Of a DNA stretch of 64,000 nucleotides, positions 36,884 through 46,407 are shown piece by piece. The position numbers were made by a program, and so were the translations under genes. The notes under the pieces are model-generated. The model was not told where the DNA came from and made no database searches. It saw nothing but the letters and a program-made list of their open reading frames with translations. Source of the DNA: Bacillus sp. FSL K6-3431 (lineage in GTDB: Bacteria > Bacillota > Bacilli > Bacillales > Bacillaceae_C); assembly GCF_038002605.1 (NCBI RefSeq), contig NZ_JBBOCT010000001.1, positions 2,542,001-2,606,000 on the forward strand. Reading direction: 5' to 3'. Within the stretch, counting starts at the first letter, position 1; each line of letters begins with the position of its first letter.

Positions 36884-38869
36884 TTACAATTTAAATTGCT
36901 GAACTAGACCTTGTAGCTCCTCTGCGATTTCTGATAATGACATCGCTGAACTGCGGATCTCTTCCATCGAAGCTAATTGCTCCTGTGTCGATGCTGAAAC
37001 ATTTTGTGCCCCGCCTGATGTAGAATCTGCTACTTTAGCTACTTCCTCGAAAGTTTGAACAAACTGTTCTGTTCCAGAAGAAATTCCTTCGATTTCTGAT
37101 GTAACTTGTTCAATCTGTTCCGTTATCGTATTAACAAAACCTGTAATAGCCGTAAATGACTCACCTGCATGGCTTACTACCTCTATACCTCTGTCTACTT
37201 CTGTTGTTCCTGACTCCATTGATTTCACTGCAATGGAAGTCTCTTTCTGGATAGCCCCAATCATTTGTCTAATCTGTTCAGTCGATTGTGCCGATTGCTC
37301 TGCAAGCTTGCGCACTTCATCAGCCACAACAGCAAAACCTTTTCCAGACTCTCCCGCCCTGGCTGCTTCAATAGCCGCATTAAGTGCAAGTAAATTTGTT
37401 TGATCGGCTATGCCTGTAATGACATCAACTATTTTACTAATTTCCTGTGATTGACTGTCTAAAACCTGGATACTACCTGATAGTTCATGGACAGTATCCT
37501 TAATGTATTCCATTTGTCCAACCGTTGTTTCAATTGCTTTGTTTCCTTCTTCTACAGCGGATGTTGCATTTACTGCCGTTTGTGAAACTTCATTTGAACT
37601 TGAAACAATATATTGGATTGATTTTGACATTTCTTCTGCCATTATCGTGCTTTGTTCAATCCGATTCGATTGAATCTCCATTCCAGCAGCAACTTCCTGA
37701 ATCGATGAAGAAATTTGTTCTGTTGCAGATGTGTTTTCCTCTGTGCTCGCGTTTAATTGCTCCGAAGATGCTGCAAGGGTACTAGACTTTTCACGAACAT
37801 TCAAAATGACCTCGCTGAGACTTGTTCGCATATGGTTAAACGCCTGGGCCAACCGACCCAACTCATCCTTATTTTTTAGATTAATATGAACACCTAGATC
37901 ACCTTGACTCATCTTATCCGCAGCACCTACCAACTCATTTATTGGTTTAATGATGGAACGAATAATGAACAGGATTAAAAGTCCTCCTATAATCAATGAA
38001 ACAATGATAACGATTAAAGTTGTGTTCAAAATTGGTTTAACTGCTTTGTCTATTTCATCTTGAAACATCGTTCCAACAATCTTCCAGCCAGTAAGTTCAT
38101 TTGTCGTAAAGGCTAATTTTTTCTGTTCTCCATCTAATGTATAATCGATCTTGCCAGAAATTGATTCTTTTATTTTTTCAAAAAAGCCTTCTGTTGCTTC
38201 TTCACCAGCTTTGTTGGTTGGATGGCTAATATAATTATTATTTTTATCTAATAAAAACAAATAACCTTCTTTACCGATACTTACTTTACTAATCATGTCC
38301 GTAAGACTTTCTAGCTTAAGATTTACAGCCACGACACCCTTACCATCAGCAGTTGCTTTAGCAAGTGTTACTACTACTTTCTGAGAAGATTGCGATACAT
38401 ATGGATCCGTAATAATTACATTTTTACTATTTTTCATTGCTTCTTGGTACCATGGCCGTTGACGTGGATCGTACTCTGGTGGGTTTTTAAAAGATGTCGG
38501 CGAATTCATAAATTGACCTGTCTCTGTTCCGATATAGGTCTGTTCAACAGTCGCTTTAGAATCTTGAATGGCATCTAATAGTTTTCTTGTTTCGGTATCG
38601 GTATTCTTAGTAATAGCACCAGCACCAATCGTACTAGATAGATAATCAATATTCTCCATTTGTGCGGCAATAAATTGATCCACTGTTTGACTAACGATTT
38701 CTACATCTTTCTGGGCAGCGCCAAGCATCTGACTATCTATATTCTTTTCCGAGCTCATATACGAAGTAATAGCAATCGTAATGCTTGGAATTAACAAGAT
38801 AATTAAAAAAGAAAGAATTAGTTTATTCCTTAAGCTTAACTTAAATGTATAACCTCTACTTTTTCCCAT
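36884..38869 (-). CDS. Methyl-accepting chemotaxis protein with dCache sensor
   Basis: 661 residues from ATG 38869 ([10 protein letters not shown]), decided by GGGAGG upstream; longer in-frame starts lack an RBS. Membrane helix 1 is near 17-38. A periplasmic-side dCache-type sensor covers about 40-280, with the typical [13 protein letters not shown] and [10 protein letters not shown] segments. Membrane helix 2 is near 283-305, a HAMP domain near 305-360, and the cytoplasmic four-helix signalling domain reaches the end, with the invariant tip [19 protein letters not shown]. It transmits ligand binding to CheA/CheW and is adapted by methylation. dCache sensors usually bind amino acids, organic acids or amines; the ligand here is unknown. 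Single gene. Confidence 0.95.
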   Translation of the reverse strand: MGKSRGYTFKLSLRNKLILSFLIILLIPSITIAITSYMSSEKNIDSQMLGAAQKDVEIVSQTVDQFIAAQMENIDYLSSTIGAGAITKNTDTETRKLLDAIQDSKATVEQTYIGTETGQFMNSPTSFKNPPEYDPRQRPWYQEAMKNSKNVIITDPYVSQSSQKVVVTLAKATADGKGVVAVNLKLESLTDMISKVSIGKEGYLFLLDKNNNYISHPTNKAGEEATEGFFEKIKESISGKIDYTLDGEQKKLAFTTNELTGWKIVGTMFQDEIDKAVKPILNTTLIVIIVSLIIGGLLILFIIRSIIKPINELVGAADKMSQGDLGVHINLKNKDELGRLAQAFNHMRTSLSEVILNVREKSSTLAASSEQLNASTEENTSATEQISSSIQEVAAGMEIQSNRIEQSTIMAEEMSKSIQYIVSSSNEVSQTAVNATSAVEEGNKAIETTVGQMEYIKDTVHELSGSIQVLDSQSQEISKIVDVITGIADQTNLLALNAAIEAARAGESGKGFAVVADEVRKLAEQSAQSTEQIRQMIGAIQKETSIAVKSMESGTTEVDRGIEVVSHAGESFTAITGFVNTITEQIEQVTSEIEGISSGTEQFVQTFEEVAKVADSTSGGAQNVSASTQEQLASMEEIRSSAMSLSEIAEELQGLVQQFKL

Positions 38870-39125
38870 ATATATTCCTCCCGCTTTCATTGTTGCAATT
38901 TTAAACACATAAAAACCCGAATAATGTCGACTATTTATATATCGTCTAAATCGGCAATACCTTTAGGAAAAATTAACAATAAAACAGGAATGTTATACTA
39001 CGTCTAAAATAGCAATTTAATTTTAATCTTCATTAGGAATTCATGATTTAACGCACTTAATATAGACAATCAAACATTTGATTAGTCGTATGTTCGTGAA
39101 TAATCATCATAATCAGGCATATAAA
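38870..39125. other. Gap upstream of the chemoreceptor
   Basis: AT-rich, no gene seen. A motility-type sigma-D promoter was looked for and not found with confidence. Confidence 0.35.
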
Positions 39126-39158
39126 CAAAAAAAAACAGTGAGCAAAAAGACTCACTGT
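39126..39158 (-). terminator. Strong terminator of the CAP-domain gene
   Basis: ACAGTGAG and CTCACTGT form an 8-bp stem (39135-39158). On the minus strand nine T follow. It lies about 30 nt after the stop codon. Confidence 0.9.
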
Positions 39159-39186
39159 CCCACCATTTTCTTCTTCACTTCACTTC

Positions 39187-40314
39187 TTAATTACTATAGA
39201 AATTCTCTGTATAATATGGCTGTGATTCAGCGTTAAAAGCAACGCCAACACCTAAATATCTATAGTCTGCTTTTAATATATTTTCCCTATGTCCCATTGA
39301 ATTCATTAAACCTTCGTGAGCAAAAATGCTACTAAATTGACCATAAGCCAAATTTTCCCCCGCAACAATAAAGGCAATATTATCTTCATGCATCCTATCA
39401 AAGGGAGACTGCCCTTGTAAATTCTCATGATTAAAATACTCATTTTCTGCCATATCCACGCTATGTTTACGAGCTGTCTCTTTTACATGATCATCCCAGG
39501 TTAATACGCCTAAATTATGATTCACTCTCGTTGCATTCGTTAAATCAAACAGCTGATACTCAAAACCTTCCATAAGCTTATCAGTTGGCTTCGTGTACAT
39601 ATCCTTTCTATTTCCTTCTAGATCTGAATTGATTATTTGAATCGCTGTGACAGTATTATTTTCATGTTTATCATAAAAAATAGTAATATAACTATTGTCT
39701 ACCTGAAAAATTTGATATTCTCCATTATCTTGAACTTGATAAAATACCAGACCTTTGCGAATTTTTGTTAACGGCTCACCTAGATACCCTTCGATCGATT
39801 CCTTGGTGCCTCCTAGCGCAATCCCATCAGTGGATGAGATTAAATCTTGATTTGTATAAAGTCCACTAACTATATTATTTTCGTCATACGAAACCATCAT
39901 AAAATTTTGGTAGTTTTCATGATAACTGTACCAGTCGACTCCATATTCATTTTTTGACATGCGTTTCGGAGTACCAACCATTTGTTCAACCTCATCCTTT
40001 GAATCTCCTAGTTCGATATTATGAACGGAAAACTTTTGATGGGCTGGAGTAGTTAAAGTTGGATTTTCCACCTTAGAAGAATCCGATTTCTTATCATCAA
40101 TAGAATCCTCTAACCGTCCAACTAGCCCTTGGAACGTGTCCGTTATTGTATTGATCCCTGAAGCTATATCAGGATTATTTTTAACGGACTCTATTTTTGC
40201 GCTAATGGAATCTATCGCGGACTGGCTTGTCTCCCGATTTACATATTCCGTCCAAGCCGGTTTTGAAATATAGGCAATACATATAATTAATATTAAAAAT
40301 AGAAATCGTTTCAA
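39187..40314 (-). CDS. CAP (SCP/PR1)-domain protein with CAP-associated N-terminal domain
   Basis: 375 residues from TTG 40314, where TAGGTG precedes at 7-nt spacing and the product starts directly with a hydrophobic segment (KRFLFLILIICIAYIS), an uncleaved anchor or signal. Residues about 92-230 form the two-repeat CAP-associated domain, with IELGDSKDEVEQMVGTPKR and its second copy IALGGTKESIEGYLGEPLT. Residues about 250-375 are the CAP domain, with the conserved HSVDMAENEYFNHENLQG and NLAYGQ. It resembles Bacillus YlbC-type proteins, which are extracytoplasmic and of unclear molecular function. Single gene with its own terminator. Confidence 0.87.
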   Translation of the reverse strand: MKRFLFLILIICIAYISKPAWTEYVNRETSQSAIDSISAKIESVKNNPDIASGINTITDTFQGLVGRLEDSIDDKKSDSSKVENPTLTTPAHQKFSVHNIELGDSKDEVEQMVGTPKRMSKNEYGVDWYSYHENYQNFMMVSYDENNIVSGLYTNQDLISSTDGIALGGTKESIEGYLGEPLTKIRKGLVFYQVQDNGEYQIFQVDNSYITIFYDKHENNTVTAIQIINSDLEGNRKDMYTKPTDKLMEGFEYQLFDLTNATRVNHNLGVLTWDDHVKETARKHSVDMAENEYFNHENLQGQSPFDRMHEDNIAFIVAGENLAYGQFSSIFAHEGLMNSMGHRENILKADYRYLGVGVAFNAESQPYYTENFYSN

Positions 40315-40507
40315 AATATAACACCTAACCTTGTTATTTGAGTGCAGGCACAAGCCTGATCCTTATATTATATCACGTAATGGTATGCAGACTTGGGGAC
40401 CAAATAGTTCCAATTTGTAGTTTCTCCCTCTTATTTATCTTGCACAATCGGACGTAGCATTCACAATATACTCTTAATAGATTTTCATGGACATTTCCTT
40501 AAACAGA

Positions 40508-41080
40508 TTATTCCCATAAAAAAACAAGCCTAATATAACATTGGGCTTGCTCGTTTAAGTTAGCTTGAAGTATAATCTTATTTCTTTCATTAATATAGCT
40601 TACATTAAAGTAAGATGGTTCCTTCAAATAAGAGCGAATAAAGTTTTCATCGATACCTAATATGTTTGCAATTAACACTTCATTATAGTGAGTTATATCC
40701 ATAAGTTGTTCCAATGAGATAATACCTTTTTCAAATAAAAATTGTAAAGAACTCTTAACCTTCCCGGGTCTAATAATTTTTATTTTTTCATCTAGCGGTT
40801 CAATTTCAGTATACTTTTTGCGATTTAACGAGGCATAAAAATATCTTTGCTGCTCATATGTTATATATTCCAATTTACGTGCATAGTAAACCATTGCAGC
40901 TATAGAAACAGACCATTTTTCTTTTAAATCGATATATGAGTTTGGATTCGAAAGTCTTTTTATTTGTTTAATATCTTCCGTAAACTCTTTCATAGGCATT
41001 AGAAAAATAGGATGCATAGTGTGCGCCTCTGCTTCAACTTCTTTATATTTTGCTTTAAGAGTTATTGTTGATAAATGCAA
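40508..41080 (-). pseudogene. C-terminal fragment of an ImmA/IrrE-family metallopeptidase
   Basis: About 190 codons. EVEAEAHTMHPIFLMPMKEF corresponds to the E-x-EA-x-x-F-LMP segment that follows the HExxH zinc site in ImmA/IrrE proteins. LKEKWSVSIAAMVYYARKLEYI and EQQRYFYASLNRKKYTEIEP match the family C-terminal domain. The HExxH motif and any Xre-type HTH are absent, and the frame opens at a TTG with no RBS right beside a terminator. Intact members cleave phage-type repressors. This is a 5'-truncated remnant, possibly of a mobile element or an Xre-ImmA pair. Confidence 0.7.
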
Positions 41081-41110
41081 TTTTCTTGATTAGGAAAACT
41101 AACTCAAAAT

Positions 41111-41155
41111 AAAACAACGCCCAGAACCAATTTATGGCTCAGAGCGTTGTTTTTC
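41111..41155 (-). terminator. Terminator of GH76 A, copy of the one at 46331
   Basis: AACAACGC and GCGTTGTT form the stem, with CCAGAACC...GGCTCAGA within. The sequence is nearly the same as the terminator at 46331-46373, which points to duplication. Confidence 0.85.
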
Positions 41156-41162
41156 TTCATTA

Positions 41163-41215
41163 CATTTGTAGCGAAAGATATTGTAGTATTCTTTTACCAG
41201 CTTAAACAACCGTTT
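41163..41215 (-). pseudogene. Remnant of the 3' end of a Gfo/Idh-type gene
   Basis: On the minus strand, bases here read LVKEYYNIF just ahead of the copied terminator, matching DELVKEYYAKIE at the end of the intact gene at 46408-47406. Only about 50 bp survives, after the stop of GH76 A. Confidence 0.5.
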
Positions 41216-41224
41216 TATTTCTTT

Positions 41225-42247
41225 TTATTTAATTGACGCAAATGCCTCTACTAGCATTATTCCACTTAGGTACGTTGCTAGTTGCGAATGCTCTTGGGGC
41301 ATTTCCCATGATGTTCCAATGATCTTATTTGGTTGATCATCCAAGTGTTTTTTCATCACTTCTGCATTTTTTATCAGCGTATCTTTTATTTTTTCATCGC
41401 CATAACGGCTATAGTATAAGGCTAAATAACGTACTAAAATCCCTTTGAATAATCCGCAGTCATCTCCACCTTCATCTGGTAACATTCCTGTTTTACCATC
41501 CACAAGTTGATCAAACGTTGCATTAATTGTCTTTTGGGCATCCAATAAGTATATATCCTCATTCGTAATTTCATAAAGCTCCGTTGCCGCTCCAATAAAA
41601 ACTCCTTGGCAATATGTGAACTTCCAATCCGAATCAATTTTCCCATCACCCAATCTATTTATTCCATCTTCCACAAATCCTGTTTCGTTAACTAATACCG
41701 CCTTATTAAATTCATATATTTTTTTGGACCATTGTAAGTCCTCTACATTTCCAAAACTTTTATACATGCGTGCTCCCAGTATGGATGCCGGCGCATTAGC
41801 GGGTGTATTTTTATAATCTAATTGATCTTTTTTCCAGGCCATTCCACCGCCCATATGATCATTCCAAGCAGTTTTAATATCTTCCCATAACTCTATTACA
41901 TAGTTTTTGTAATAATCATCTTTTGTTATTTCATACATGCGTAACTGTGCTAAAGCCATCCATTCCATATCATCATAATAATTGTTTATTAATGTTTGAC
42001 CGTTATATTTTTTTGTACTTTCTATTAATGTAGTTAACCGCTCTTTGTATTCCTCTTTACCTGTTCTGTCAAAAGCATCAACCCAATTATCAACAGCATG
42101 TGCGTACCACCAGTACATGAGTGTTTGTGATTCCTCGTAGGGTTTATTATCCCAAGCGTTCAATATAGCTTTTTCATCATTCCAAAACTTAAATATTAAT
42201 TCTTTCTGTAACTCATCAGCATACTTTTCCCAATATTCTTTAGTCAC
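41225..42247 (-). CDS. GH76 alpha-1,6-mannanase A (cytosolic)
   Basis: 340 residues from GTG 42247, supported by AGAGGGG at 8-nt spacing; the ATG 21 nt upstream has none. GH76 (alpha/alpha)6-barrel landmarks: the catalytic aspartate pair D92-D93 in NNYYDDMEWMAL, GGGMAWKKDQLDYKNTPANA, CQGVFIGAATELY and DCGLFKGILVRYLALYY. These enzymes hydrolyse alpha-1,6-mannosidic bonds of yeast-type mannan backbones with retention. No signal peptide, so it should act on imported oligomannosides. It lies 130 nt after the GntR-type regulator gene, in the same direction, with an operator-like motif between them. Its secreted paralogue is at 48000-49421. Confidence 0.9.
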   Translation of the reverse strand: MTKEYWEKYADELQKELIFKFWNDEKAILNAWDNKPYEESQTLMYWWYAHAVDNWVDAFDRTGKEEYKERLTTLIESTKKYNGQTLINNYYDDMEWMALAQLRMYEITKDDYYKNYVIELWEDIKTAWNDHMGGGMAWKKDQLDYKNTPANAPASILGARMYKSFGNVEDLQWSKKIYEFNKAVLVNETGFVEDGINRLGDGKIDSDWKFTYCQGVFIGAATELYEITNEDIYLLDAQKTINATFDQLVDGKTGMLPDEGGDDCGLFKGILVRYLALYYSRYGDEKIKDTLIKNAEVMKKHLDDQPNKIIGTSWEMPQEHSQLATYLSGIMLVEAFASIK

Positions 42248-42338
42248 TTTCTCAACCCCTCTATTCATTTTAAATATGATACATTCTAGCTATTAAAAAA
42301 AGTTAAGCGCATTCATTTATTATATCATTAAGTATTAT

Positions 42339-42354
42339 ATATCAATCAATATAC
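42339..42354 (-). promoter_or_regulatory. Operator-like motif before GH76 A
   Basis: On the minus strand GTATATTGATTGATAT, about 92 nt before the GH76 A start. It matches GTATATTAATAGATAT at 49674-49689 in 14 of 16 positions. Confidence 0.5.
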
Positions 42355-42396
42355 TATTCATATATATATTAATCTAAAAAACGCAAAAAGGTCTCA

Positions 42397-43551
42397 TCAC
42401 TTCTTTGCGTTTTTAGTAGATTCACCGATAATAAGTTCAGCATCTAAAAGTTGTCTATTTGAAATATCCAAACCCTCTTTGAGTTTTAATATATTCTCTA
42501 TCGCCATTCTCCCCATCTCTTTTTCCTTTTGTTTTAGATGAGTAAACTTAAATACATTTTCAAAATCTAACTCAGGGCTATCGAAACTAATAATAGAAAT
42601 ATCCTCTGGTACTTTCAGTTGCAGTTCTTGAACTGCTCTTTTTGCCAGTAAAGCAATATTGTATTCGACCGCAAATAACGCAGTAATCTCTGGATATTTC
42701 ACTATATGTTTTTTTATCCTATCCACATCTGCCTCTATATTTTCTTTCCTAAATGCATTCGGTAGAGTGCTAGTAATATCTGTAATCCAAAAATCTCTGT
42801 TAACTACGACCCCTTGTGCCGCATGTGCTTCTATGAACCCCTCAATTCTTCCTTCTATCGCCGTTGTGTCCCTCGGGGGAGGAGTTAATATACCAATATT
42901 TCGATGTTCTAGCTCAAATAGATGTTGTGTTCCTTGCAGTGCCGCTTTTACATTATCAGTACTAATTGAGGCTGCTGCTACCCCTTTTAAATGGCGGTCA
43001 ATTAATACAAGTGGAAATTTATCAATAATTAATTTTAATAATTCTTCGTTAAAAAATTCACCATGGGCGGGAAAAACTATTAGGCCGTCCACCCCGAGTT
43101 CCTGTAATTCTTTGATGGCATCTACTTCATTTTCAAAAACACCTAAGGTTCTTCTTAAAACAAGAAAGCAATTATTTTCACGCGAGGCTTCTTCCGCACC
43201 ATGGACGATACGAGTACCATAGCTATAATCAAAATCTGTTATTACTAGACCCAGTAAAGATGGAGCGCCCTTCTGTTGACGCGATTGTTCTAAGGCTTCC
43301 TTTTCTGCAGTATCTTCTTTCCCTTTTACAAACGAGCCTTTTCCCGGCAACCTAATGATAAGACCAGCGGCCGCAAGCAGTTCCAATGCTTTCTTACTAG
43401 TTATTCGGCTTACATTATATGACTCGGCCAACTCTTTTTCAGAAGGAACCCTATCTCCCTCACCGTAATGACCAGAAATAATTTGGTTATTCAATACATC
43501 ATATATTTGTTCATACATCGGTTTCGATGTTTTTTTGTCTTCTTCTCCCAC
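42397..43551 (-). CDS. GntR/LacI-hybrid sugar-responsive repressor (AraR-like)
   Basis: 384 residues. Residues 10-78 are a GntR winged helix (YEQIYDVLNNQIISGHYGEG, then PSEKELAESYNVSRITSKKA). Residues about 95-380 are a LacI-type periplasmic-binding fold (GLVITDFDYSYGTRIVHGAE, GVDGLIVFPA, DISIISFDSPELDF). This hybrid layout is that of B. subtilis AraR. It should repress in the absence of a sugar ligand, here probably a mannose oligosaccharide (inference from neighbours). GTG 43551 follows AAGGAGG. The motif TAATGGTATATTAATA lies 43 nt upstream and recurs before the GH76 genes and the binding-protein gene, suggesting autoregulation and local control. A remnant of a second copy is at 47917-47985. 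Confidence 0.9.
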   Translation of the reverse strand: MGEEDKKTSKPMYEQIYDVLNNQIISGHYGEGDRVPSEKELAESYNVSRITSKKALELLAAAGLIIRLPGKGSFVKGKEDTAEKEALEQSRQQKGAPSLLGLVITDFDYSYGTRIVHGAEEASRENNCFLVLRRTLGVFENEVDAIKELQELGVDGLIVFPAHGEFFNEELLKLIIDKFPLVLIDRHLKGVAAASISTDNVKAALQGTQHLFELEHRNIGILTPPPRDTTAIEGRIEGFIEAHAAQGVVVNRDFWITDITSTLPNAFRKENIEADVDRIKKHIVKYPEITALFAVEYNIALLAKRAVQELQLKVPEDISIISFDSPELDFENVFKFTHLKQKEKEMGRMAIENILKLKEGLDISNRQLLDAELIIGESTKNAKK

Positions 43552-43593
43552 TATGCAACCTCCTTATTTGATTCATTAAAAACCTAATTTACA

Positions 43594-43609
43594 TATTAAT
43601 ATACCATTA
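43594..43609 (-). promoter_or_regulatory. Operator-like motif before the GntR-type gene
   Basis: On the minus strand TAATGGTATATTAATA, identical over 16 nt to plus-strand 49669-49684 upstream of GH76 B. It lies 43 nt before the regulator start, suited to autorepression. Confidence 0.55.
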
Positions 43610-43850
43610 CCCGACAATAAAATATACTTCACATATACTTCATCATGCGTTATTTGAGATCATTCCTACTAGTAAAGTGCTATTGAATGGGCATGAAGCA
43701 ATAAAGTGCTCATGAAACCAAGGTTTATACTCTATCAGCTACCATTATCAATCGAACCAACTGATGGTTCAAACAGAAGTCATAAAATCACTATTTACCA
43801 GCATCTCTGATACAAAAATCACTTTAATAGCTATCGTTTCTTTAACGAAT

Positions 43851-43890
43851 AAAGCCCTCCCTTGGATGTTTCAAGGGAGACGGCTTTTTT
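43851..43890. terminator. Terminator of the orphan binding-protein gene
   Basis: AAAGCCCTCCCTTG pairs with CAAGGGAGACGGCTTT, followed by T on the plus strand and TTTATT on the minus. It lies 15 nt after the stop codon at 43905. The remaining gap 43610-43850 shows no gene. Confidence 0.75.
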
Positions 43891-43904
43891 CTTGTATTCC
43901 TCGT

Positions 43905-45224
43905 TCACTTCGATCCTTTTGCTTCTTGGATCTCGGTCTCTGCTTCTTCCATGATTACACGAAGGAATTCATTTGGATCCATATTCGATTCATAATACTT
44001 TTGAAAATCAATGTTTACATACTTATCCCATAAACTAATTCTTTCCGGGGGTGAAGCAGCTTCATTCTTAAAGATTGCTGCAATATTTTTATCATGCGTA
44101 CTTTCATATTCTTGGAAAAATTCATCCTGTGATTCCTTTTGATTAGAGACAATCCCAATTCCATTACGTGACATCCAGTTTTGATAATCCTCTGAGGCAA
44201 AGTAGTTGAAAATATTGAGAATATCTTCTTGATTTTCACTCAATGGGTTCATTGTCAATGTGTGCAAAAATCCTCTTGGAGCTACACCAGGGTGATCTGA
44301 CCACGTAGGAACAGTAGCAATGTCGTAATTGATTCCATTATCTTGCCACCAATTTAATGCCTGTGCATTGGTTATCAACATCGCGGTTGTCTGCTCTGTA
44401 CTAAACCGAGCCTCATCGCGCAATTCCCCTTCGTAACTGTCAGGAATTGTATCATAATAATGACTAAACAAACCTAGTAGATTTGAAAACTCATCCTTTT
44501 GAAGGATTTCAACCTCTCCTGTTTCAGGATTAGTAGCATTCACGGAAAGCTGTGACAACATTACTTCTGTATCTCTAAATTCCAATCCCCTGTATTGCAC
44601 GCCGTCCCTCTCTTGTGTTAGCTTTCTGGCTAAATCAAAGGTTTCCTCCCAAGTCAGTTCATCGGATGGATATGCTATACCAAATTTATCAAATATATCT
44701 TTGTTATAAAGCATTGCATAGTAGGTATTTTCGTAAGGCCAGGCAACAAGTCGCCCTTCCGCATCTCTTCCCCTGATCGTATCAACCAGACTTTGATTTA
44801 AATGGCTTGTATCCATCTCCATTTTGTTCGCTTCAAATAATTCTCCTAAATCCTGATCTAGTTCAAAGTACTCCATATCTTCTTGGTTCATTGTAAAAAA
44901 TAAATCTGGAACTTCCCCACTGGCAAATAATTCTTCAAGACTTTCTCTATTCCCAGTATCAATATGAATATGTTCCATCGTAATATGCGGAAATTTCGTT
45001 TCAATAGGCTCCTTGAATCGCTCATTAAACATGGTTTCATCCCATATAACGGCGGCCTTTATTGTGATCGGCTCGCGCTCTCCAGATTCAACTTCCTCTT
45101 TATTAGCTTTCTCCGGACTTTTCGAATCACTCGATCCTCCAGATTCTTGATTGGTACAAGAAATAAGTAGTAATGCTAAGCACGCCATAAGTGTCATAAA
45201 AATAATTTTCTTCATTTCTTTCAT
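43905..45224 (-). CDS. Orphan sugar-binding lipoprotein of an ABC importer
   Basis: 439 residues. The signal peptide ends LALLLISC with lipid-attachment Cys23, followed by a low-complexity linker (SGGSSDSKSPEKANKEEVES). The mature part is a family 1 solute-binding protein of normal CUT1 size, with WPYENTYYAMLYNKDIFDKF and EEAETEIQEAKGSK near the end. It is unlike the two larger binding proteins of cassettes 1 and 2. No permease or ATPase gene is adjacent, so it must work with permeases encoded elsewhere or be a relic. Operator-like motifs and a cre-like site lie upstream, linking it to the GH76 mannan genes. The ligand may be an oligomannoside (inference). Start ATG 45224 follows GGGGGGAG. 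Confidence 0.88.
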   Translation of the reverse strand: MKEMKKIIFMTLMACLALLLISCTNQESGGSSDSKSPEKANKEEVESGEREPITIKAAVIWDETMFNERFKEPIETKFPHITMEHIHIDTGNRESLEELFASGEVPDLFFTMNQEDMEYFELDQDLGELFEANKMEMDTSHLNQSLVDTIRGRDAEGRLVAWPYENTYYAMLYNKDIFDKFGIAYPSDELTWEETFDLARKLTQERDGVQYRGLEFRDTEVMLSQLSVNATNPETGEVEILQKDEFSNLLGLFSHYYDTIPDSYEGELRDEARFSTEQTTAMLITNAQALNWWQDNGINYDIATVPTWSDHPGVAPRGFLHTLTMNPLSENQEDILNIFNYFASEDYQNWMSRNGIGIVSNQKESQDEFFQEYESTHDKNIAAIFKNEAASPPERISLWDKYVNIDFQKYYESNMDPNEFLRVIMEEAETEIQEAKGSK

Positions 45225-45468
45225 CTTCTCTTCTCCCCCCTGGGTTAAATTAGTTGATTACAAAAAAGCGGAAGATAACATCTCTAGATTCTTCCGATGA
45301 CTTTATGGTTATTTTACTGCGACACCTCCCACTTTCACCTTTTTTGGTTGAAACTTATACAAAATGAGCCAATAATGCTAAAGTTCTAATGTTGGAGCAT
45401 GATCATCTGCATTTTAATCTTCCTTTCTTCCGCCAAAAATCAGGCAGAAGAAATTTTCCCCTCTTCTC

Positions 45469-45484
45469 TCGGAAGCGTTTACAG
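45469..45484 (-). promoter_or_regulatory. Weak cre-like site upstream of the orphan binding protein
   Basis: TCGGAAGCGTTTACAG keeps the central AAGCGTTTACA of the cre consensus and deviates at two outer positions. It is about 245 nt before the gene. Confidence 0.35.
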
Positions 45485-45503
45485 GTACACTATTAATATA
45501 TTA
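45485..45503 (-). promoter_or_regulatory. Operator-like motif D1
   Basis: On the minus strand TAATATATTAATAGTGTAC, sharing TATATTAATAG with the motif at 49675-49685. Confidence 0.4.
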
Positions 45504-45536
45504 CACGCTAAATGATATGTCAATTGAATTTACAAT

Positions 45537-45553
45537 TATATTAATGATATATC
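45537..45553 (+). promoter_or_regulatory. Operator-like motif D2
   Basis: TATATTAATGATATATC resembles TATATTAATAGATATC at 49675-49690. It is the second such site in the region upstream of the binding-protein gene, in the 525-bp gap shared with the divergent VOC gene. Confidence 0.4.
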
Positions 45554-45749
45554 AGTATGCATATCCATTTATTAAAAATATTTGCTGCTGGAGTTGAATA
45601 AATCAGAATTTCTTTAAGTAAAGATTAAATCACTATCATCTAAGCATTATCCGTTTTAAAATAGCTATATGAACAGCAACTAGGAAATTACACAGCGACC
45701 CAAATAATAGATTATAGGTATTTACTCAACATTGAGGAGGAAATTGATT

Positions 45750-46187
45750 ATGAGTGACACACGGACTTTACGAGGATTATCCACCATCAGTTACTGGGCA
45801 GATGATCTTCAGGCAGCAAAGGAATGGTATATTGAGTTGTTAGGTATTGAGCCTTATTTTGAGCGCTCGGGACCGGACGGACGACTCGCTTATGTCGAGT
45901 TTCGCATTGGGGACTATCAGCATGAGTTTGGCTTGATCGATCGCAGCTTCGAGCCCGATGGTGCAACGCTTAGTCCGGGAGGTGTCATCATGTACTGGCA
46001 TGTCGACGATGTGACATCAACTCTCGAAAAACTACTGTCTATGGGTGCGAAAGAGTATGAGGAAATCACACACCGTGGTGACGAGGGGTTCATAACCGCT
46101 TCTGTGGTCGACCCCTTTGGAAACATTCTAGGCATCATGTACAACCCGCACTATCTGAAAATTTTGAGCTCAACCAAAAAGACATAA
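45750..46187 (+). CDS. VOC-family (glyoxalase/dioxygenase fold) protein 1
   Basis: 145 residues from ATG 45750, chosen because GAGGAGG lies 9 nt upstream. A single VOC domain has the betaalphabetabetabeta pattern twice: LRGLSTISYWADDLQAAKEW at the start and MYWHVDDVTSTLEKLLSMGA in the second half, then FGNILGIMYNP at the end. Such proteins are metal-dependent isomerases, lyases or resistance proteins; no specific reaction can be assigned. Base composition looks clearly more GC-rich than its neighbours (for example GACCGGACGGACGACTCG), which suggests transfer from elsewhere. It is a single gene, divergent from the binding-protein gene. Confidence 0.83.
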   Translation: MSDTRTLRGLSTISYWADDLQAAKEWYIELLGIEPYFERSGPDGRLAYVEFRIGDYQHEFGLIDRSFEPDGATLSPGGVIMYWHVDDVTSTLEKLLSMGAKEYEEITHRGDEGFITASVVDPFGNILGIMYNPHYLKILSSTKKT

Positions 46188-46330
46188 ACAGCATATTGAC
46201 GAGGTCATTATAATGCTTGTAACGTCCCACATGGGCTTTAATTAGAAAAATGTTAACAAGCAAAAATAGTGAGATAATGCACATAATATTTGGGATATGA
46301 GCCATAAACCGTTTGTATCCCGATAATAAT

Positions 46331-46373
46331 AAAACAACGCTCAGAACCTCTTACGGCTCTAAGCGTTGTTTTA
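46331..46373 (-). terminator. Terminator of the Gfo/Idh/MocA gene
   Basis: AACAACGC and GCGTTGTT stems with a TCAGAACC...GGCTCT loop; T-rich on both strands. Nearly duplicates 41111-41155. Confidence 0.85.
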
Positions 46374-46407
46374 TTCATTAAAATACTAAATTAGAAAGAT
46401 AGTATAG

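Noticed and set aside
42659..43222. 187-codon plus-strand frame antisense to the GntR-type gene
   Set aside because: It lies wholly within a well-supported gene on the other strand, has no RBS and has a composition typical of an antisense shadow.
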